The notes below the pieces were generated by a model. The model saw only the letters and a list, made by a program, of their open reading frames with translations, had not been told where the DNA came from and did not search any database. A program made the position numbers and the translations under genes. Positions 24,696-34,531 of a DNA stretch of 64,000 bases are shown here, piece by piece. This DNA comes from RYN-230 sp963851025. GTDB lineage: Bacteria; Actinomycetota; Actinomycetes; Streptosporangiales; Streptosporangiaceae. Position 1 is the first letter of the stretch. Each line of letters opens with the position of its first letter. The stretch covers positions 186,001 to 250,000 of the forward strand of contig CAWKOA010000001.1 of the NCBI GenBank assembly GCA_963851025.1, read 5' to 3'.

Positions 24696-26120
24696 GTGCG
24701 GGTGACCGTCCTGGCCGCCGTCAAGGCGATGCTGCGGGGCCGGCGAGCCGGCTCGTCCTTCGTCGCTGATCTGCGGAGCGTCCTGCAGGAACGGGACTTC
24801 CGGCGGCTGTTCGCCACCCGGCTGATCTCGCAGACCGGGGACGGTGTCTTCACCGCCGGGCTCGGCTCCTACGTGTTCTTCAACAGCACCACGTTCCCGA
24901 ACCCGTCCTCGGCCGCCGCGGCGTTCGCCGTCCTGTACCTTCCGTACTCGCTGATCGGGCCGTTCGCCGGGGTGTTCATCGACCGCTGGTCACGGCGCCA
25001 GATCCTGGTCTGGTCGGCGCTGCTGCGCACCGCGTTCGTGGTGCTGACGGCGGCCCTGGTCGTCTCGGGCAGCCTGGGCGCCCCGCTGTACGCCAGCGTC
25101 CTGCTGGTCCTGGGCGTCAACCGCTTCTTCCTGTCCTCGCTGTCCGCCGCGCTGCCGCACGTGGTGGCGGAGGACAAGCTCGTCATGGCCAACTCGGTCT
25201 CCCCCACCGCGGGCGGGATCATGGCCGCCGTCGGCGGGATCGCCGGCCTGGGCGTCCACGTGGCGACCGGCGGCGGGCAGGGCGGCTCCGCCGTCACGCT
25301 GCTGGTGGCCGGCGGCTGTTATCTGCTGGCCAGCGTGGTGGCCCGGACCATGCCGCGCGCGCTGCTCGGCCCCTCGTACCAGGCCGGAGAGCGGCCGCCG
25401 GGCCGGGTCCTGGGCGAGTTCGCGGCCGTGCTGGCCGGGCTCGCCGCGGGGGCCCGGTACGTGCTGCGCCGCCGCGGGCCGGCTGCGGCGCTGGGCGCTA
25501 CCGGCGGGAACCGGTTCCTCTACGGGATCTTGTTCCTGATGTCGATCCTGCTCTACCGGAACTACTTCTACCGCTCGGCCGGGGCGAACACCGCGCTCAG
25601 CCACTACACGGTGCTCGTCATCGCGTCCGCGCTCGGTTACGCCTGCGCGGCGCTGATCACGCCGCGGCTGGCCAAGGTGCTCGGCAAGCCGGCCTGGATC
25701 ACGGTCCTGCTCGCGGCGGGCGCGGTCATCATCGGCCCGCTGGGCGAGACCTTCAACCAGGTCGCGTTCCTGGTCATCGGGTTCGGCCTGAACCTGGTGG
25801 GGCAGGGCGTCGCGATCTGCGCGACCACTGTCCTGCAGGAGGAGGTGGACGACGACTACCGGGGCCGGGTCTTCTCCTTCTACGACATGATGTTCAACAT
25901 CACGTTCGTGGCCGGCGCCGCGCTGAGTGCGGCGTTCATGCCCGTCAGCGGCCGGTCGCCCGCCATCATCGGCCTGGTCGCGGTGGGGTACGCGGTCACC
26001 GCGGCGGGATACTGGCTGGCCAGCCGGCTGGCCTCGCCGGGGGGCGGCGGGGGTCAGCCGCCGTCGGGAGCGGGCGGCGCCCCGAGTCCCTCAGCCTCAG
26101 CCCAGCGCAGCAGTTCCTGA
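24696..26120 (+). CDS. MFS transporter (MFS_3-type efflux family)
   Basis: A 474-residue protein with 11-12 predicted helices. The N-terminal phrase DFRRLFATRLISQTGDGVFTAGL and the loop RWSRRQILVWSALLR are typical of macrolide-efflux-like MFS_3 proteins. Middle motifs are FYRSAGANTALSHYTVLVIASALGY and VLQEEVDDDYRGRVFSFYDMMFN. The start is a GTG at 24696 or six bases later. Its end overlaps the convergent pcnA gene by 67 bases. The substrate is unknown. Confidence 0.82.
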   Translation: MRVTVLAAVKAMLRGRRAGSSFVADLRSVLQERDFRRLFATRLISQTGDGVFTAGLGSYVFFNSTTFPNPSSAAAAFAVLYLPYSLIGPFAGVFIDRWSRRQILVWSALLRTAFVVLTAALVVSGSLGAPLYASVLLVLGVNRFFLSSLSAALPHVVAEDKLVMANSVSPTAGGIMAAVGGIAGLGVHVATGGGQGGSAVTLLVAGGCYLLASVVARTMPRALLGPSYQAGERPPGRVLGEFAAVLAGLAAGARYVLRRRGPAAALGATGGNRFLYGILFLMSILLYRNYFYRSAGANTALSHYTVLVIASALGYACAALITPRLAKVLGKPAWITVLLAAGAVIIGPLGETFNQVAFLVIGFGLNLVGQGVAICATTVLQEEVDDDYRGRVFSFYDMMFNITFVAGAALSAAFMPVSGRSPAIIGLVAVGYAVTAAGYWLASRLASPGGGGGQPPSGAGGAPSPSASAQRSSS

Positions 26121-27541
26121 GTGGCCCGCTCGCGGCCGAGCGGGCCATGCTCCATGCGCAGTTCCAGCAGGTACTGATAGGCCCGCCCGATGTCAGGGCC
26201 GGGCTGCAGGCGCAGGATGGTCATGATCTCGTTGCCGTCCAGGTCCGGCCGGATCTTCTTGAGCTCCTCCTGGGCGCTGAGCGTCACGATGCGCTCCTCC
26301 AGGCTGTCCTGGGCCCGGGCCAGCCGGGCGGCCTTGGCCTTGTTCCGGGTGGTGCAGTCGGCCCGGGTGAGCACGTGCAGCCGGGTCAGCAGCGGCCCGG
26401 CGTCGCGGACGTAGCGGCGCACCGCGGAGTCCGTCCACTCTCCCGGCCCGTACCCGTGGAAGCGCAGGTGCAGGGAGATCAGGGTGGTCACGTCGGCCAC
26501 CACCGCGGAGGGGAAGCGCAGCGCCTTCAGCCGGGCCCGGGCCATGGCCGCGCCGACCACCTCGTGATGGTGGAAAGCCACCCGGCCGTCCGGGAGCAGT
26601 GAGCGTGTCTTGGGCTTGCCGATGTCGTGCAGCAGCGCCGCCAGCCGGCCCACCAGGTCCGGCGGCAGCCCGTAACGCTCCTCCAGCTCGATGGACTGCT
26701 CCAGCACGGTCAGCGAGTGCTGGTACACGTCCTTGTGCCGCATGTGCTCATCGGTTTCCAGCCGGAGCCTGGGCACCTCGGGCAGCACCACGTCCGCCAC
26801 CCCGGTGTCCACCATCAGCTCGATGCCGCGGACCGGGTCCCGGGGACCGGGCGCGAGCAGCAGCTTGCTGAGCTCGTCGCGGATCCGCTCCGCGGACACG
26901 ACCGCCAGCCGCGGCGCCAGCTGCCGCATGGCCCCGGCCACCTCGGGGGTCACGGTGAACCCGAGCTGCGCGGTGAACCGGGCCGCGCGCATGATCCGCA
27001 GCGGGTCGTCGGTGAACGACTCCTCGGGGCTCCCCGGCGTCCGCAGCACCCTGTCCCGCAGGTCGCGCAGGCCGCCGAACGGGTCCACCAGTTCCAGGGA
27101 CGGCAGCCGGGCCGCCATCGCGTTCACGGTGAAGTCACGCCGCCGCAGGTCGGCCTCCAGGGAGGTGCCGTAGCTGACATCGGCGGGCTTGCGCGAGCCC
27201 GGCTCGTAGGTCTCGCTCCGATAGGTCGTTATTTCAAAGATCTGGCCGCCCTTGCGCAGGCCGACCGTGCCGAACGCGATGCCGGTTTCCCAGATGCTGT
27301 CCGCCCAGTCCCGCACGAGGGCCAGGACCTGCGGCGGCGTGGCGTCCGTGGCCAGGTCCAGGTCGCTGTGCGCCCGGCCGAGGAACACGTCCCGGACCGG
27401 GCCGCCCACCAGCGCCAGCGCGTGCCCGTGGCGGGCGAAGATGCGGCCCAGCTCGGCGGCGGGGGCCGCCGTGGTGCGCAGCAGGCCCGCTGCGGCCTTC
27501 CGCTGCTGCGGGCTGATGGGCGTGGTATCCGGCACGGGCAT
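26054..27541 (-). CDS. pcnA: CCA tRNA nucleotidyltransferase
   Basis: A 495-residue enzyme. The nucleotidyltransferase core is ALALVGGPVRDVFLGRAHSDLDLATDA, with the D-L-D metal pair. The tRNA nucleotidyltransferase signature is RRRDFTVNAMAARL with DPFGGLRDLRDRVLRTPG. A C-terminal HD domain reads GRLAALLHDIGKPKTR with H-H at RVAFHHHEVVGA. The start at 27541 (MPVPDTT) is preferred to the longer ORF because the upstream part overlaps the divergent gene and is Arg/Pro-rich noise. It adds CCA to tRNA 3' ends; the tRNA genes here lack encoded CCA. It is divergent from the DUF6049 gene. Confidence 0.93.
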   Translation of the reverse strand: MPVPDTTPISPQQRKAAAGLLRTTAAPAAELGRIFARHGHALALVGGPVRDVFLGRAHSDLDLATDATPPQVLALVRDWADSIWETGIAFGTVGLRKGGQIFEITTYRSETYEPGSRKPADVSYGTSLEADLRRRDFTVNAMAARLPSLELVDPFGGLRDLRDRVLRTPGSPEESFTDDPLRIMRAARFTAQLGFTVTPEVAGAMRQLAPRLAVVSAERIRDELSKLLLAPGPRDPVRGIELMVDTGVADVVLPEVPRLRLETDEHMRHKDVYQHSLTVLEQSIELEERYGLPPDLVGRLAALLHDIGKPKTRSLLPDGRVAFHHHEVVGAAMARARLKALRFPSAVVADVTTLISLHLRFHGYGPGEWTDSAVRRYVRDAGPLLTRLHVLTRADCTTRNKAKAARLARAQDSLEERIVTLSAQEELKKIRPDLDGNEIMTILRLQPGPDIGRAYQYLLELRMEHGPLGRERATQELLRWAEAEGLGAPPAPDGG

Positions 27542-27803
27542 TGAGGGTAGGGGGTAGTGGTGGGCCGGGGGAAATCCACCCGAGCCCGGGCCCAACTTTG
27601 GAAGACCACTCAGGGAACGGCAATAGCATTTCCGGCATGCCGCGTCAGTGCCCAACGCAGCGCGACCCGGGGCCCGCCGGGCCGGCGTGGCCCGGGCTGG
27701 CCGGGCGCGGCGTACTGGCCTGCGCTTTCGCAGCACTGATCGCCGCGGGCCCCGCCCTGGCCGGCAGCGGCGCGGCCGCGGCCACCTCTGGCGCAGGCTC
27801 GGT

Positions 27804-27848
27804 GACATCAGGCACGGTGATGTCAGGCACGGTGATGTCAGGCACGGT
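27804..27848 (+). repeat. Three 15-nt tandem repeats (GATGTCAGGCACGGT)
   Basis: Three near-identical 15-mers encode a repeated M-S-G-T-V unit just after the signal peptide of the DUF6049-type protein. The GCACGG core is again present. Confidence 0.85.
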
Positions 27849-29001
27849 GGCCTCGCGGACGGCCGTCACCACGGCGGCGCAGGTGACGGTCGGCATCACG
27901 TCCGTGAATCCGCAGGTCGCGCGGCCGGGCCGGGCGGTCACCGTGCAGGGGACGGTCAGCAACCCGACCCGGGCCACGGTGTCCGGCCTCGCGGTGCAGA
28001 TCCGGTCGTCCAGCTTCCGGCTGACCAGCCGCGCCGCGCTCAGCGAGTACGCCGCCGGGAACCTGCCCACGGCGGACACCCAGGTGGCCGGCGCCCTGGT
28101 CCAGCTGCCCGGGTCCCTGCCGCCGGGAGGGGTCCGGCAGTGGTCGGTCAGGATTCCGGCCGCCAGCCTGGCCCTGACCACCTTCGGCGTGTACCCGCTG
28201 GCGGCCGAGCTGGACTCGGGCGGCGCCGCGCTGAGCACCGACCGCACGTTCCTGCCGTACTGGCCGGGGTCGGCCGCCGCGGCCGGGCTGGCCCGGCGGA
28301 TGAAGATCGCCTGGGTCTGGCCGGTCTTCAGCGCGCCCGAGCAGGCCGCCTGCCCGGCCCTGCTCAACGGTGACCTCGCCCGCAGCCTGGCGGGCGGGCG
28401 GCTCAGCCGGCTGCTCACCGCGGGCACCACGCCGGAAGCCGTTCGCGCCGACCTCACCTGGGCCATCGACCCCAGCGTGCTGGCCAGCGCCGGCGTCATG
28501 CGCCGCAGCTACCAGGTAGGCGGGACATCCACCTGCTCCGGTGCGGTCACCAGGCCGGCCAGCCAGGCCGCCCGCACCTGGCTGGCCCGGCTGCGCTCGG
28601 TCACCGCGCAGCAGGACTACTTCGTTACCCCGTACGCGGACGTGGACATGTCCGCGCTCACGCACGCCGGCATGGTCCGCGATCTGCAGCGGGCGGAGCT
28701 CAAGGGGAACATCGTGGCGCACGAGTTCCTGGGCGGCACGCAGCGGCAGGCCGGCCCGGGCTTCGGCGCGATCGCCTGGCCGGCCGGGGGGTTCGCGGAC
28801 TACGGCGTCCTCGGCACGATCGGCGCGGGCGACTGGCGCACGGTGATCCTCAACAGCTCCCTGATGCCGCCCAGGACACCGGTGGCGTACACGCCCAGCG
28901 CGATCACCAGCGCCCTGGACGGGGTAGACGGCCGGCTGAACGTGGCCCTGTCCGACAGCGCCCTCACCCAGGTCCTGGCCGACGGGCCGACGGCCGCCCA
29001 G

Positions 29002-29075
29002 GCCCGGGCCAGCACGGCCAGGGCGGCACGGGCCAGGGCGGCACGGGCCAGGCGGGCACGGGCCAGGCGGGCACG
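29002..29075 (+). repeat. Five 15-nt repeats, one 14 nt long
   Basis: Units are GCCCGGGCCAGCACG, then a 14-base copy GCCAGGGCGGCACG, then three full copies of GGCCAGGGCGGCACG or its variant GGCCAGGCGGGCACG. The short second copy shifts the reading frame of the DUF6049 gene. Confidence 0.85.
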
Positions 29076-30075
29076 GCGGCCAGCACGTTCGCCACCGAGC
29101 AGCTCTTCCTGGCCCAGACGGCCATGATCGTGTCGGAGGCGCCAGGTACCCCCCGCTCCGTGGTGATCACCCCGCCGCGCCAGTGGAATCCTTCGCTCTC
29201 CCTGGCCACCGCCCTGCTGCAGGAGAGCGACACCGCTCCCTGGCTGCGCCCGGCCAGCCTCGCCGGCCTGATCACCGCGAAATCCAGGGCCGGGCAGGTT
29301 ACCCGGGTGCCGCCGCCGGTGGAGAAATTCGCCCCCGGCGAACTGCACCGGCACCTGCTCCGCAAGGTCAAGGGCCTGGAGGGGAGCATCCGGCTGCAGG
29401 CCAGCATGTTCGGCGTGCCGGGGTCCAGTTACCTGGCCGGGGCGGTAGCCGCGGTGGAATCGTCCGCCTGGCGGGATGACCCGGCCCGGGCCAAGGCGCT
29501 GCTGGCCTCGGTGTCGGCGTACCTGGCCACACAGGAGCGCCAGGTCCGGATCATCGATACCGGCCAGGACACCCTGACCGGGAAGTCCGGCTCCGTCCCC
29601 GTGTCGATCAACAACCGGCTGGGCCGGCCGGTCACCGTGCTGCTGCAGGTCCGCGCGCCATCGGGCCGGATTACCGTCCGGCCGTCCGAGACCACCGTCA
29701 CCATCGGGCCGCATCAGCAGCGGTTGGTGGTGATCAAGGTGCGGTCGGCGGTGGCCGGCTCCACGGTGCTCAGGCTGAACCTGGCCGCGCCGGACGGCAC
29801 GCCGCTGCCCGGGACCGACGCCCAGCTCACCGTGGACGCCACCCACTTCGGTGCCACGGCCATGATCATCGTGGCCCTCGCCATCGCGGTATTCGTCGTC
29901 ACGGCGATCGCCCGGGCGGTCCGCCGGGGCGGCGCCAGCGGCGCCTTCCTTTCCCCGCACAAGAGTCCCGACCCAGGTCAGGACGCGAACGGCGCGGAAC
30001 CCACCGGATCGCCCGGCGAACCGGATACCGTCGTGTCCGAGCCTGCCCGTGATCACGACACACCCGAGGAGCCGG

Positions 30076-31971
30076 ATGAGTACGCCAGCGCCCCAGGCCG
30101 GGTGGAGCGCCCCTGACGGCGGCCGGGGGCACCGCCGTGCTCCCGGACGGCACGGCGGGGGCCGCGCGGGCGGCGCGGGCGGCGGCGTGATCCAGGGCAG
30201 CAGCGCCGGCCCGGCTGACCCCGGGCAGGCGTCCTACAGCGCCCTTGGCGAGCGGGTGCCTCCCGGCGGCCCGGGTGAGCAGATGCCGCCCCCCGGCGGC
30301 CCGGGCGGCGGGGGGACCCCCCCGGACGGACCTCCCCAGGGCCCGGAGGGCGGCAGCAGCCTGCTCCGGTCCAGCTCCGTAATGGCCGTGGGCACGCTCG
30401 CGTCGCGCGGCACCGGGTTCCTGCGCACGGTGATGCTCGTGTACGCGCTCGGCGTGACCGTCAGCAGCGTGGGAAACGCCTACAACAACGCCAACACGCT
30501 GCCCAACGCGGTGTACGACCTGATGCTCGGCGGCATCCTGGCCAGTGTGGTCGTCCCGCTGCTGGTCACCGCGGCCAAGCGGGACACCGACCGCGGCGAG
30601 GCTTACACCCAGCGGATGTTCACCCTGGTTACGGTGGCCCTGCTCGGGCTCACGGTGGTCGCCACCCTGGCCGCGAGCCTGCTGGTGGACCTCTATGCTC
30701 ACGCGCTCACGGGGCCGGAGCGCCACCTGACAGTGATCTTCGCCTACTTCTTCATCCCGCAGATCTTCTTCTACGGGGTGAGCTCGATGGCCGGTGGTGT
30801 CCTGAACGCCCGGAACCGGTTCGCCGCGCCGATGTGGACCCCGGTCATCAACAACATCGTGGTGATCCTCGTCCTGCTGATGTTCATCGCGACCGGGGGC
30901 ATTGGCACCCAGGCGTCCACCATCTCGGGGAGCCAGATCCAGCTGCTCGGCCTGGGCACCACGCTGGGCATCATCGCGCAGACCGCCGCGCTGTTCCCGG
31001 CGCTGCACCGGGCCGGCTTCCGGTGGCGCCCCCGGTTCGACTTCCGGCGGGCCGAGGTGGCCGAGATCCGCCGGATGGCCGCCCCGCTGTTCGGCTACAT
31101 CCTGACCACCCAGGTGTCCTTCCTGGTCGTGCAGAACGTGGCCAACGCGGCGTCGACCCGGCCCGGCGCCAGCTACGACTCGTTCTCCACCTACAGCAAC
31201 GCCTGGCAGCTGTTCCAGCTGCCCTACGCGATCGTCGGCATCTCGGTGATCACCGCCCTGCTGCCCCGGATGAGCGCGCATGCCGCCGAGCGCCGCTATG
31301 CGCTGGTCCGGGACGACTTCTCCACCGGGGTCCGGCTGTCGTCGGTGATCGTGGTGCCGGCCGCGCTGCTGCTCATCGTCCTGGGCGGGCCGCTGGCCGA
31401 GTTGCTGTTCGGCATCGGGCACGGCAGCACCACGGTGGCCGAGGCCCGTTACATCGGCGAAGTGTTCGGCATCTTCTCCCTCGGCCTCGTGCCCTACATG
31501 GTTTTCCAGCTGCTGCTGCGCGTCTTCTACTCTCTGCACGACAGCCGCACCCCCATGCTCATCGGGGTCCTGGTCATGGCGGCCAACGTCGGGATCAGCC
31601 TCCTGGCGCTGAACCTCCTGCCCACCGGCCATGTGGTGGAAGGCCTGGCCGCCTCGTTCGGGGTGGCCAACGTGGTCGGCGCGGTGGCGTCCTGGCGCAT
31701 CCTCAGCCGCCGCCTCGGCGGCCTGGCCGGCCAGCACATCGCGGACACGCTGGGGCGGATGCACCTCGCGGCCCTGCCGGCCCTGCTCTTCGCCTGGGCG
31801 GTGACGTTCATGATCGGCGTGATCCTCGCGCCCGGGCCCGTCTACGGGTTCGTCACCGTCGTCCTCGGCGGCAGCGGCGGCCTGCTCCTCTACCTGCTGT
31901 TTTCCCAGGCGCTGGGGATCAGCGAGGTGGCCGCGCTGATGTCCACCGTGAAGTCCCGGCTGCATCGGTGA
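30076..31971 (+). CDS. murJ: Lipid II flippase MurJ (MviN)
   Basis: A 631-residue MOP-family flippase with a ~100-residue Gly/Pro-rich cytoplasmic N-terminus and about 14 transmembrane helices. Hallmarks include SSSVMAVGTLASRGTGFLRTVML, the Asn-rich AYNNANTLPNAVYDLMLGGILASVVVP and FFIPQIFFYGVSSMAGGVLNARNRFAAP. ATG 30076 is chosen because GAGGAG lies five bases upstream; it overlaps the end of the DUF6049 frame by 41 bases. It flips lipid II for cell-wall synthesis. The pseudokinase module that is fused to MurJ in Mycobacterium tuberculosis is encoded separately here, next downstream. Confidence 0.94.
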   Translation: MSTPAPQAGWSAPDGGRGHRRAPGRHGGGRAGGAGGGVIQGSSAGPADPGQASYSALGERVPPGGPGEQMPPPGGPGGGGTPPDGPPQGPEGGSSLLRSSSVMAVGTLASRGTGFLRTVMLVYALGVTVSSVGNAYNNANTLPNAVYDLMLGGILASVVVPLLVTAAKRDTDRGEAYTQRMFTLVTVALLGLTVVATLAASLLVDLYAHALTGPERHLTVIFAYFFIPQIFFYGVSSMAGGVLNARNRFAAPMWTPVINNIVVILVLLMFIATGGIGTQASTISGSQIQLLGLGTTLGIIAQTAALFPALHRAGFRWRPRFDFRRAEVAEIRRMAAPLFGYILTTQVSFLVVQNVANAASTRPGASYDSFSTYSNAWQLFQLPYAIVGISVITALLPRMSAHAAERRYALVRDDFSTGVRLSSVIVVPAALLLIVLGGPLAELLFGIGHGSTTVAEARYIGEVFGIFSLGLVPYMVFQLLLRVFYSLHDSRTPMLIGVLVMAANVGISLLALNLLPTGHVVEGLAASFGVANVVGAVASWRILSRRLGGLAGQHIADTLGRMHLAALPALLFAWAVTFMIGVILAPGPVYGFVTVVLGGSGGLLLYLLFSQALGISEVAALMSTVKSRLHR

Positions 31972-32224
31972 AGGGCGCCGCAGTGATGCGGCCGGGTGAC
32001 GCCGGTCACACCTGTACCGATGGCCCCAGGCGGGGCTATCCGGAGGCGAAGCTGGTGTCTCTCACATGTAACGGTTTTCGGTGGCGGGGCATGCGGGACG
32101 CATCTCGCCGCCCCGCGCGGCTTAGCATGGTGTCCAGCACCACGAATACGCGCTCGTCAACGTCCGCAGATCCGGGGGCTCGGAAGGAGGGTCGAGGGCC
32201 TGCCCCGCTCTTGACTTCAGGCCT

Positions 32225-33814
32225 ATGAGCACCTTCATCTCGGAACCGGGGACCAAGCTCGGCGGCCGCTACCGGCTCGAGGACCGGGTCAGCGACGCCA
32301 GCGGCTGGGCCGCGTGGAAAGCCATCGACGAAACCCTGGCCCGGCCGGTGGCCGTGCTGACGTTCGCCCCCGGCTTCCCGCGGATCAGCGAGGTGCTCAC
32401 CGCCGCCCGCGCCGCCAGCAGGCTCACCGACGCGCGGCTGGCCCAGGTCTTCGACGTGGAGGACGACTGGGATCAGGCGTACGTGGTGATGGAGTGGGTG
32501 GCCGGGGACTCGCTGGACGACCTGCTCGCCGACGGCCCGCTGGATCCCGCCCGGGGCGCCGAGATCGTGGCCGAGGCCGCGGAGGCCCTGGCCGCCGCGC
32601 ACACGACCGGCGTGCCCCATCTCTGCCTGACCCCGCAGTCGCTGCGCTGGACGCCTGGTGGCGGGGTGAAGGTGCTGGGCACCGGCATCGACGCGGCCCT
32701 GTCCGACACGACCGCGGATGACCCCGCCCTGGCCGATACCCGCGGCCTGGCCATGCTCCTGTACGCGGCGCTGACCCGCTACTGGCCCGGTCCCGGGATG
32801 GGCACGCTGCCGCCCGCCCCGCTTTCCGACGGCCGGCCGTGCAGCCCGCGGCAGGTGTGCGCGGGCGTGCCCGCGTCCATCGACGAGGTCGCCACGCAGG
32901 CCCTGTTCCAGCGGGACCGCCGCCGCGGCCCGCCGCTGACCACTCCCGCGCTCCTCGCCGACGCGCTCGCCGAGGTCATCCCGGCCCCGCTCGCCCCGCC
33001 GCCCGCCGCGCCGGCCCCGCCCGGCCCCCGGACCGGCGGTTTCGCCCGCACCGGGGACTACGGGCCGCCGTCGCAGTACGCGCCGCAGCCGCCGTCGGAC
33101 TACCCGGGCACCCAGGGGTGGACGCCGTCCGACGGCAGCGGCCGGGGCTACCCGCCGCCGCAGCGCGGCGGGCGGCCCATGTTCAGCCGGCTGGCCATCG
33201 TGCTGGTCATCCTGCTCGTCCTCGCGGCCATCGGGACCGGGGTGTACAGCCTGACGCGCGGGCACGGCGGCGGGGGGTCCAGTGCCGGCAAGTCGGGCGG
33301 CAGCTCAGCCTCCCCCTCAGCGGCCGCGAACACCGTGCTCACCCCGGTCAGCGCCGGCGGATACGACGCGCTGGGCCTGGCGAATGATCCGGGCAACGAG
33401 GACAACGGCGGGGCCCCGATGGCCATCGACAACAGCCCCTCGACTGCGTGGCACACCCAGTTCTACGACGGCAATCCCGTGTTCGGCGGCCTGAAGCACG
33501 GCACCGGCCTGATCCTGGACATGGGCAAGCAGGTGAGCCTCCGCTCGGTGCAGGTCACCTTCGGCCCCGAGGCCGGGGCCAACGTGGCCATCGAGGTGGG
33601 CAACAACAAGTCCGTCTCCCCGCAGGGCCTGGCCTCGTTCACCAAGGTGGCCAAGCGCAAGCACCTCGGCGGGGGCACGCAGATCTTCCAGGCCAGCGGC
33701 ACGGCCAAGGGCCGTTACGTGCTGATCTGGTTCACCAAGCTCCCGCCCCAGCCCGGCAGCACCACCGTGTTCCAGGCCTTCGTCTACAACGTCGTCGTGC
33801 GGGGATCGGGCTGA
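32225..33814 (+). CDS. Membrane pseudokinase with extracellular F5/8 type C-like domain
   Basis: A 529-residue protein. Residues ~10-260 have the protein-kinase fold, starting GTKLGGRYRLEDRV. The catalytic elements are absent: the VAIK Lys is replaced (RPVAVLTFAP), the HRD loop reads HLCLTPQSL, and the DFG position reads VLGTGID. A proline-rich linker, one transmembrane helix (LAIVLVILLVLAAIGTGVYSL) and a C-terminal discoidin-like beta domain (MAIDNSPSTAWHTQFY...) follow. In Mycobacterium tuberculosis, a MurJ-fused pseudokinase is regulated by the kinase PknB and the FHA-domain protein FhaA. Here it is split off right after murJ, so a partner role in lipid II export control is likely. Confidence 0.88.
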   Translation: MSTFISEPGTKLGGRYRLEDRVSDASGWAAWKAIDETLARPVAVLTFAPGFPRISEVLTAARAASRLTDARLAQVFDVEDDWDQAYVVMEWVAGDSLDDLLADGPLDPARGAEIVAEAAEALAAAHTTGVPHLCLTPQSLRWTPGGGVKVLGTGIDAALSDTTADDPALADTRGLAMLLYAALTRYWPGPGMGTLPPAPLSDGRPCSPRQVCAGVPASIDEVATQALFQRDRRRGPPLTTPALLADALAEVIPAPLAPPPAAPAPPGPRTGGFARTGDYGPPSQYAPQPPSDYPGTQGWTPSDGSGRGYPPPQRGGRPMFSRLAIVLVILLVLAAIGTGVYSLTRGHGGGGSSAGKSGGSSASPSAAANTVLTPVSAGGYDALGLANDPGNEDNGGAPMAIDNSPSTAWHTQFYDGNPVFGGLKHGTGLILDMGKQVSLRSVQVTFGPEAGANVAIEVGNNKSVSPQGLASFTKVAKRKHLGGGTQIFQASGTAKGRYVLIWFTKLPPQPGSTTVFQAFVYNVVVRGSG

Positions 33815-33817
33815 GCC

Positions 33818-34531
33818 GTGCCCGGGCAGCCTGGGCAGGCCTGGCCTGACCCCAGCGGGGTGCCGCAGGCCGAGTCCTCCGACACCGACCTGCTGCGCCG
33901 GCACGTCCAGGGCGACACCGAGGCGTTCGGCCTGCTGTTCCTGAGGCACCGCGAGCGGCTGTGGGCCGTGGCCCTGCGCACGCTGGGCGATCAGGAAGAG
34001 GCCGCGGACGCGCTGCAGGACGCCATGATCTCGGCGTTCCGGCGGGCCGCGGACTTCCGCGGTGAGTCGGCCGTCACCACCTGGCTGCACCGCATCGTCG
34101 TCAACGCCTGCCTGGACCGGATCCGCCGCCGGGCCGCACGCCCCGCGGCCAGCGGGATGGACGAGCAGACGCTGGACATCCTGGCCCAGGGGTCGGCGCT
34201 GGCCGATCCGGGAATCGACAAGGACACCGCGCTGGATGTGCTCGCCGCGCTGCGGACGCTGGCCCCAGAACAGCGCGCCGCGCTGGTACTGGTGGACATG
34301 CTCGGCTACCCAGTGGCCGATACCGCCGAGATCCTGGGCATTTCCCCGGGCACGGTGAAGAGCCGCTGCGCCCGGGGCCGGGCCCGGCTGCTGCCGCTGC
34401 TGGCCCATCTGCGCGGGTCCGGGGCGACGGCCGGGCAGACGGCCTCGGCCGGGCAGACGGCGGCCGGGCGGAACCAGCCAGCCGCACCGCGCGTCTCACC
34501 AGCCGAGGGAACGGGTGAGAACCAGCCATGA
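33818..34531 (+). CDS. sigM: ECF-type RNA polymerase sigma factor (SigM-like)
   Basis: A 237-residue sigma-70 family protein of the ECF group. Region 2 spans DTEAFGLLFLRHRERLWAVALRTLGDQEEAADALQDAM, including the DAxQD signature, and FRGESAVTTWLHRIVVNACLD. Region 4 reads LPEQ-like (LAPEQRAALVLVDMLGYPVADTAEILGISPGTVKSRCARGRARL). The C-terminal tail is low-complexity with Thr/Ala/Gly repeats. The start is a GTG at 33818, four bases after the pseudokinase stop. It overlaps the anti-sigma gene by four bases (ATGA), typical of sigma/anti-sigma pairs. The symbol follows the actinobacterial murJ neighbourhood. Confidence 0.88.
   Translation: MPGQPGQAWPDPSGVPQAESSDTDLLRRHVQGDTEAFGLLFLRHRERLWAVALRTLGDQEEAADALQDAMISAFRRAADFRGESAVTTWLHRIVVNACLDRIRRRAARPAASGMDEQTLDILAQGSALADPGIDKDTALDVLAALRTLAPEQRAALVLVDMLGYPVADTAEILGISPGTVKSRCARGRARLLPLLAHLRGSGATAGQTASAGQTAAGRNQPAAPRVSPAEGTGENQP

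Larger units (their letters stand above)
27637..30116 (+). pseudogene. DUF6049-type secreted membrane-anchored protein, split by a one-base deletion
   Basis: The first half (27637-29127) has a signal peptide (GVLACAFAALIAAGPALA) and a large extracellular domain. The second half (in frame from 29124 to 30116) ends with a transmembrane helix (MIIVALAIAVFVVTAIA) and an acidic tail. The halves are out of frame. At 29017 the 15-base repeat has only 14 bases (CACGGCC instead of CACGGGCC). Inserting the missing G restores an uninterrupted pentapeptide repeat followed by TFATEQLFLAQTAMIV, joining both into one ~826-residue protein of the kind encoded next to murJ in actinomycetes. As read, the first frame stops at a TGA that overlaps the internal ATG. 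Real decay and sequencing error cannot be separated. Confidence 0.82.

Noticed and set aside
29124..30116. A separate gene starting at the ATG at 29124
   Set aside because: No ribosome site is present and the upstream bases in its frame encode TFATEQLFLAQTA, so it is more likely the rest of the DUF6049 protein, although translational coupling cannot be excluded.
29899..31965. 688-residue minus-strand ORF opposite murJ
   Set aside because: Antisense to murJ, made of Gln/Asp/Arg/His stretches with no signature.
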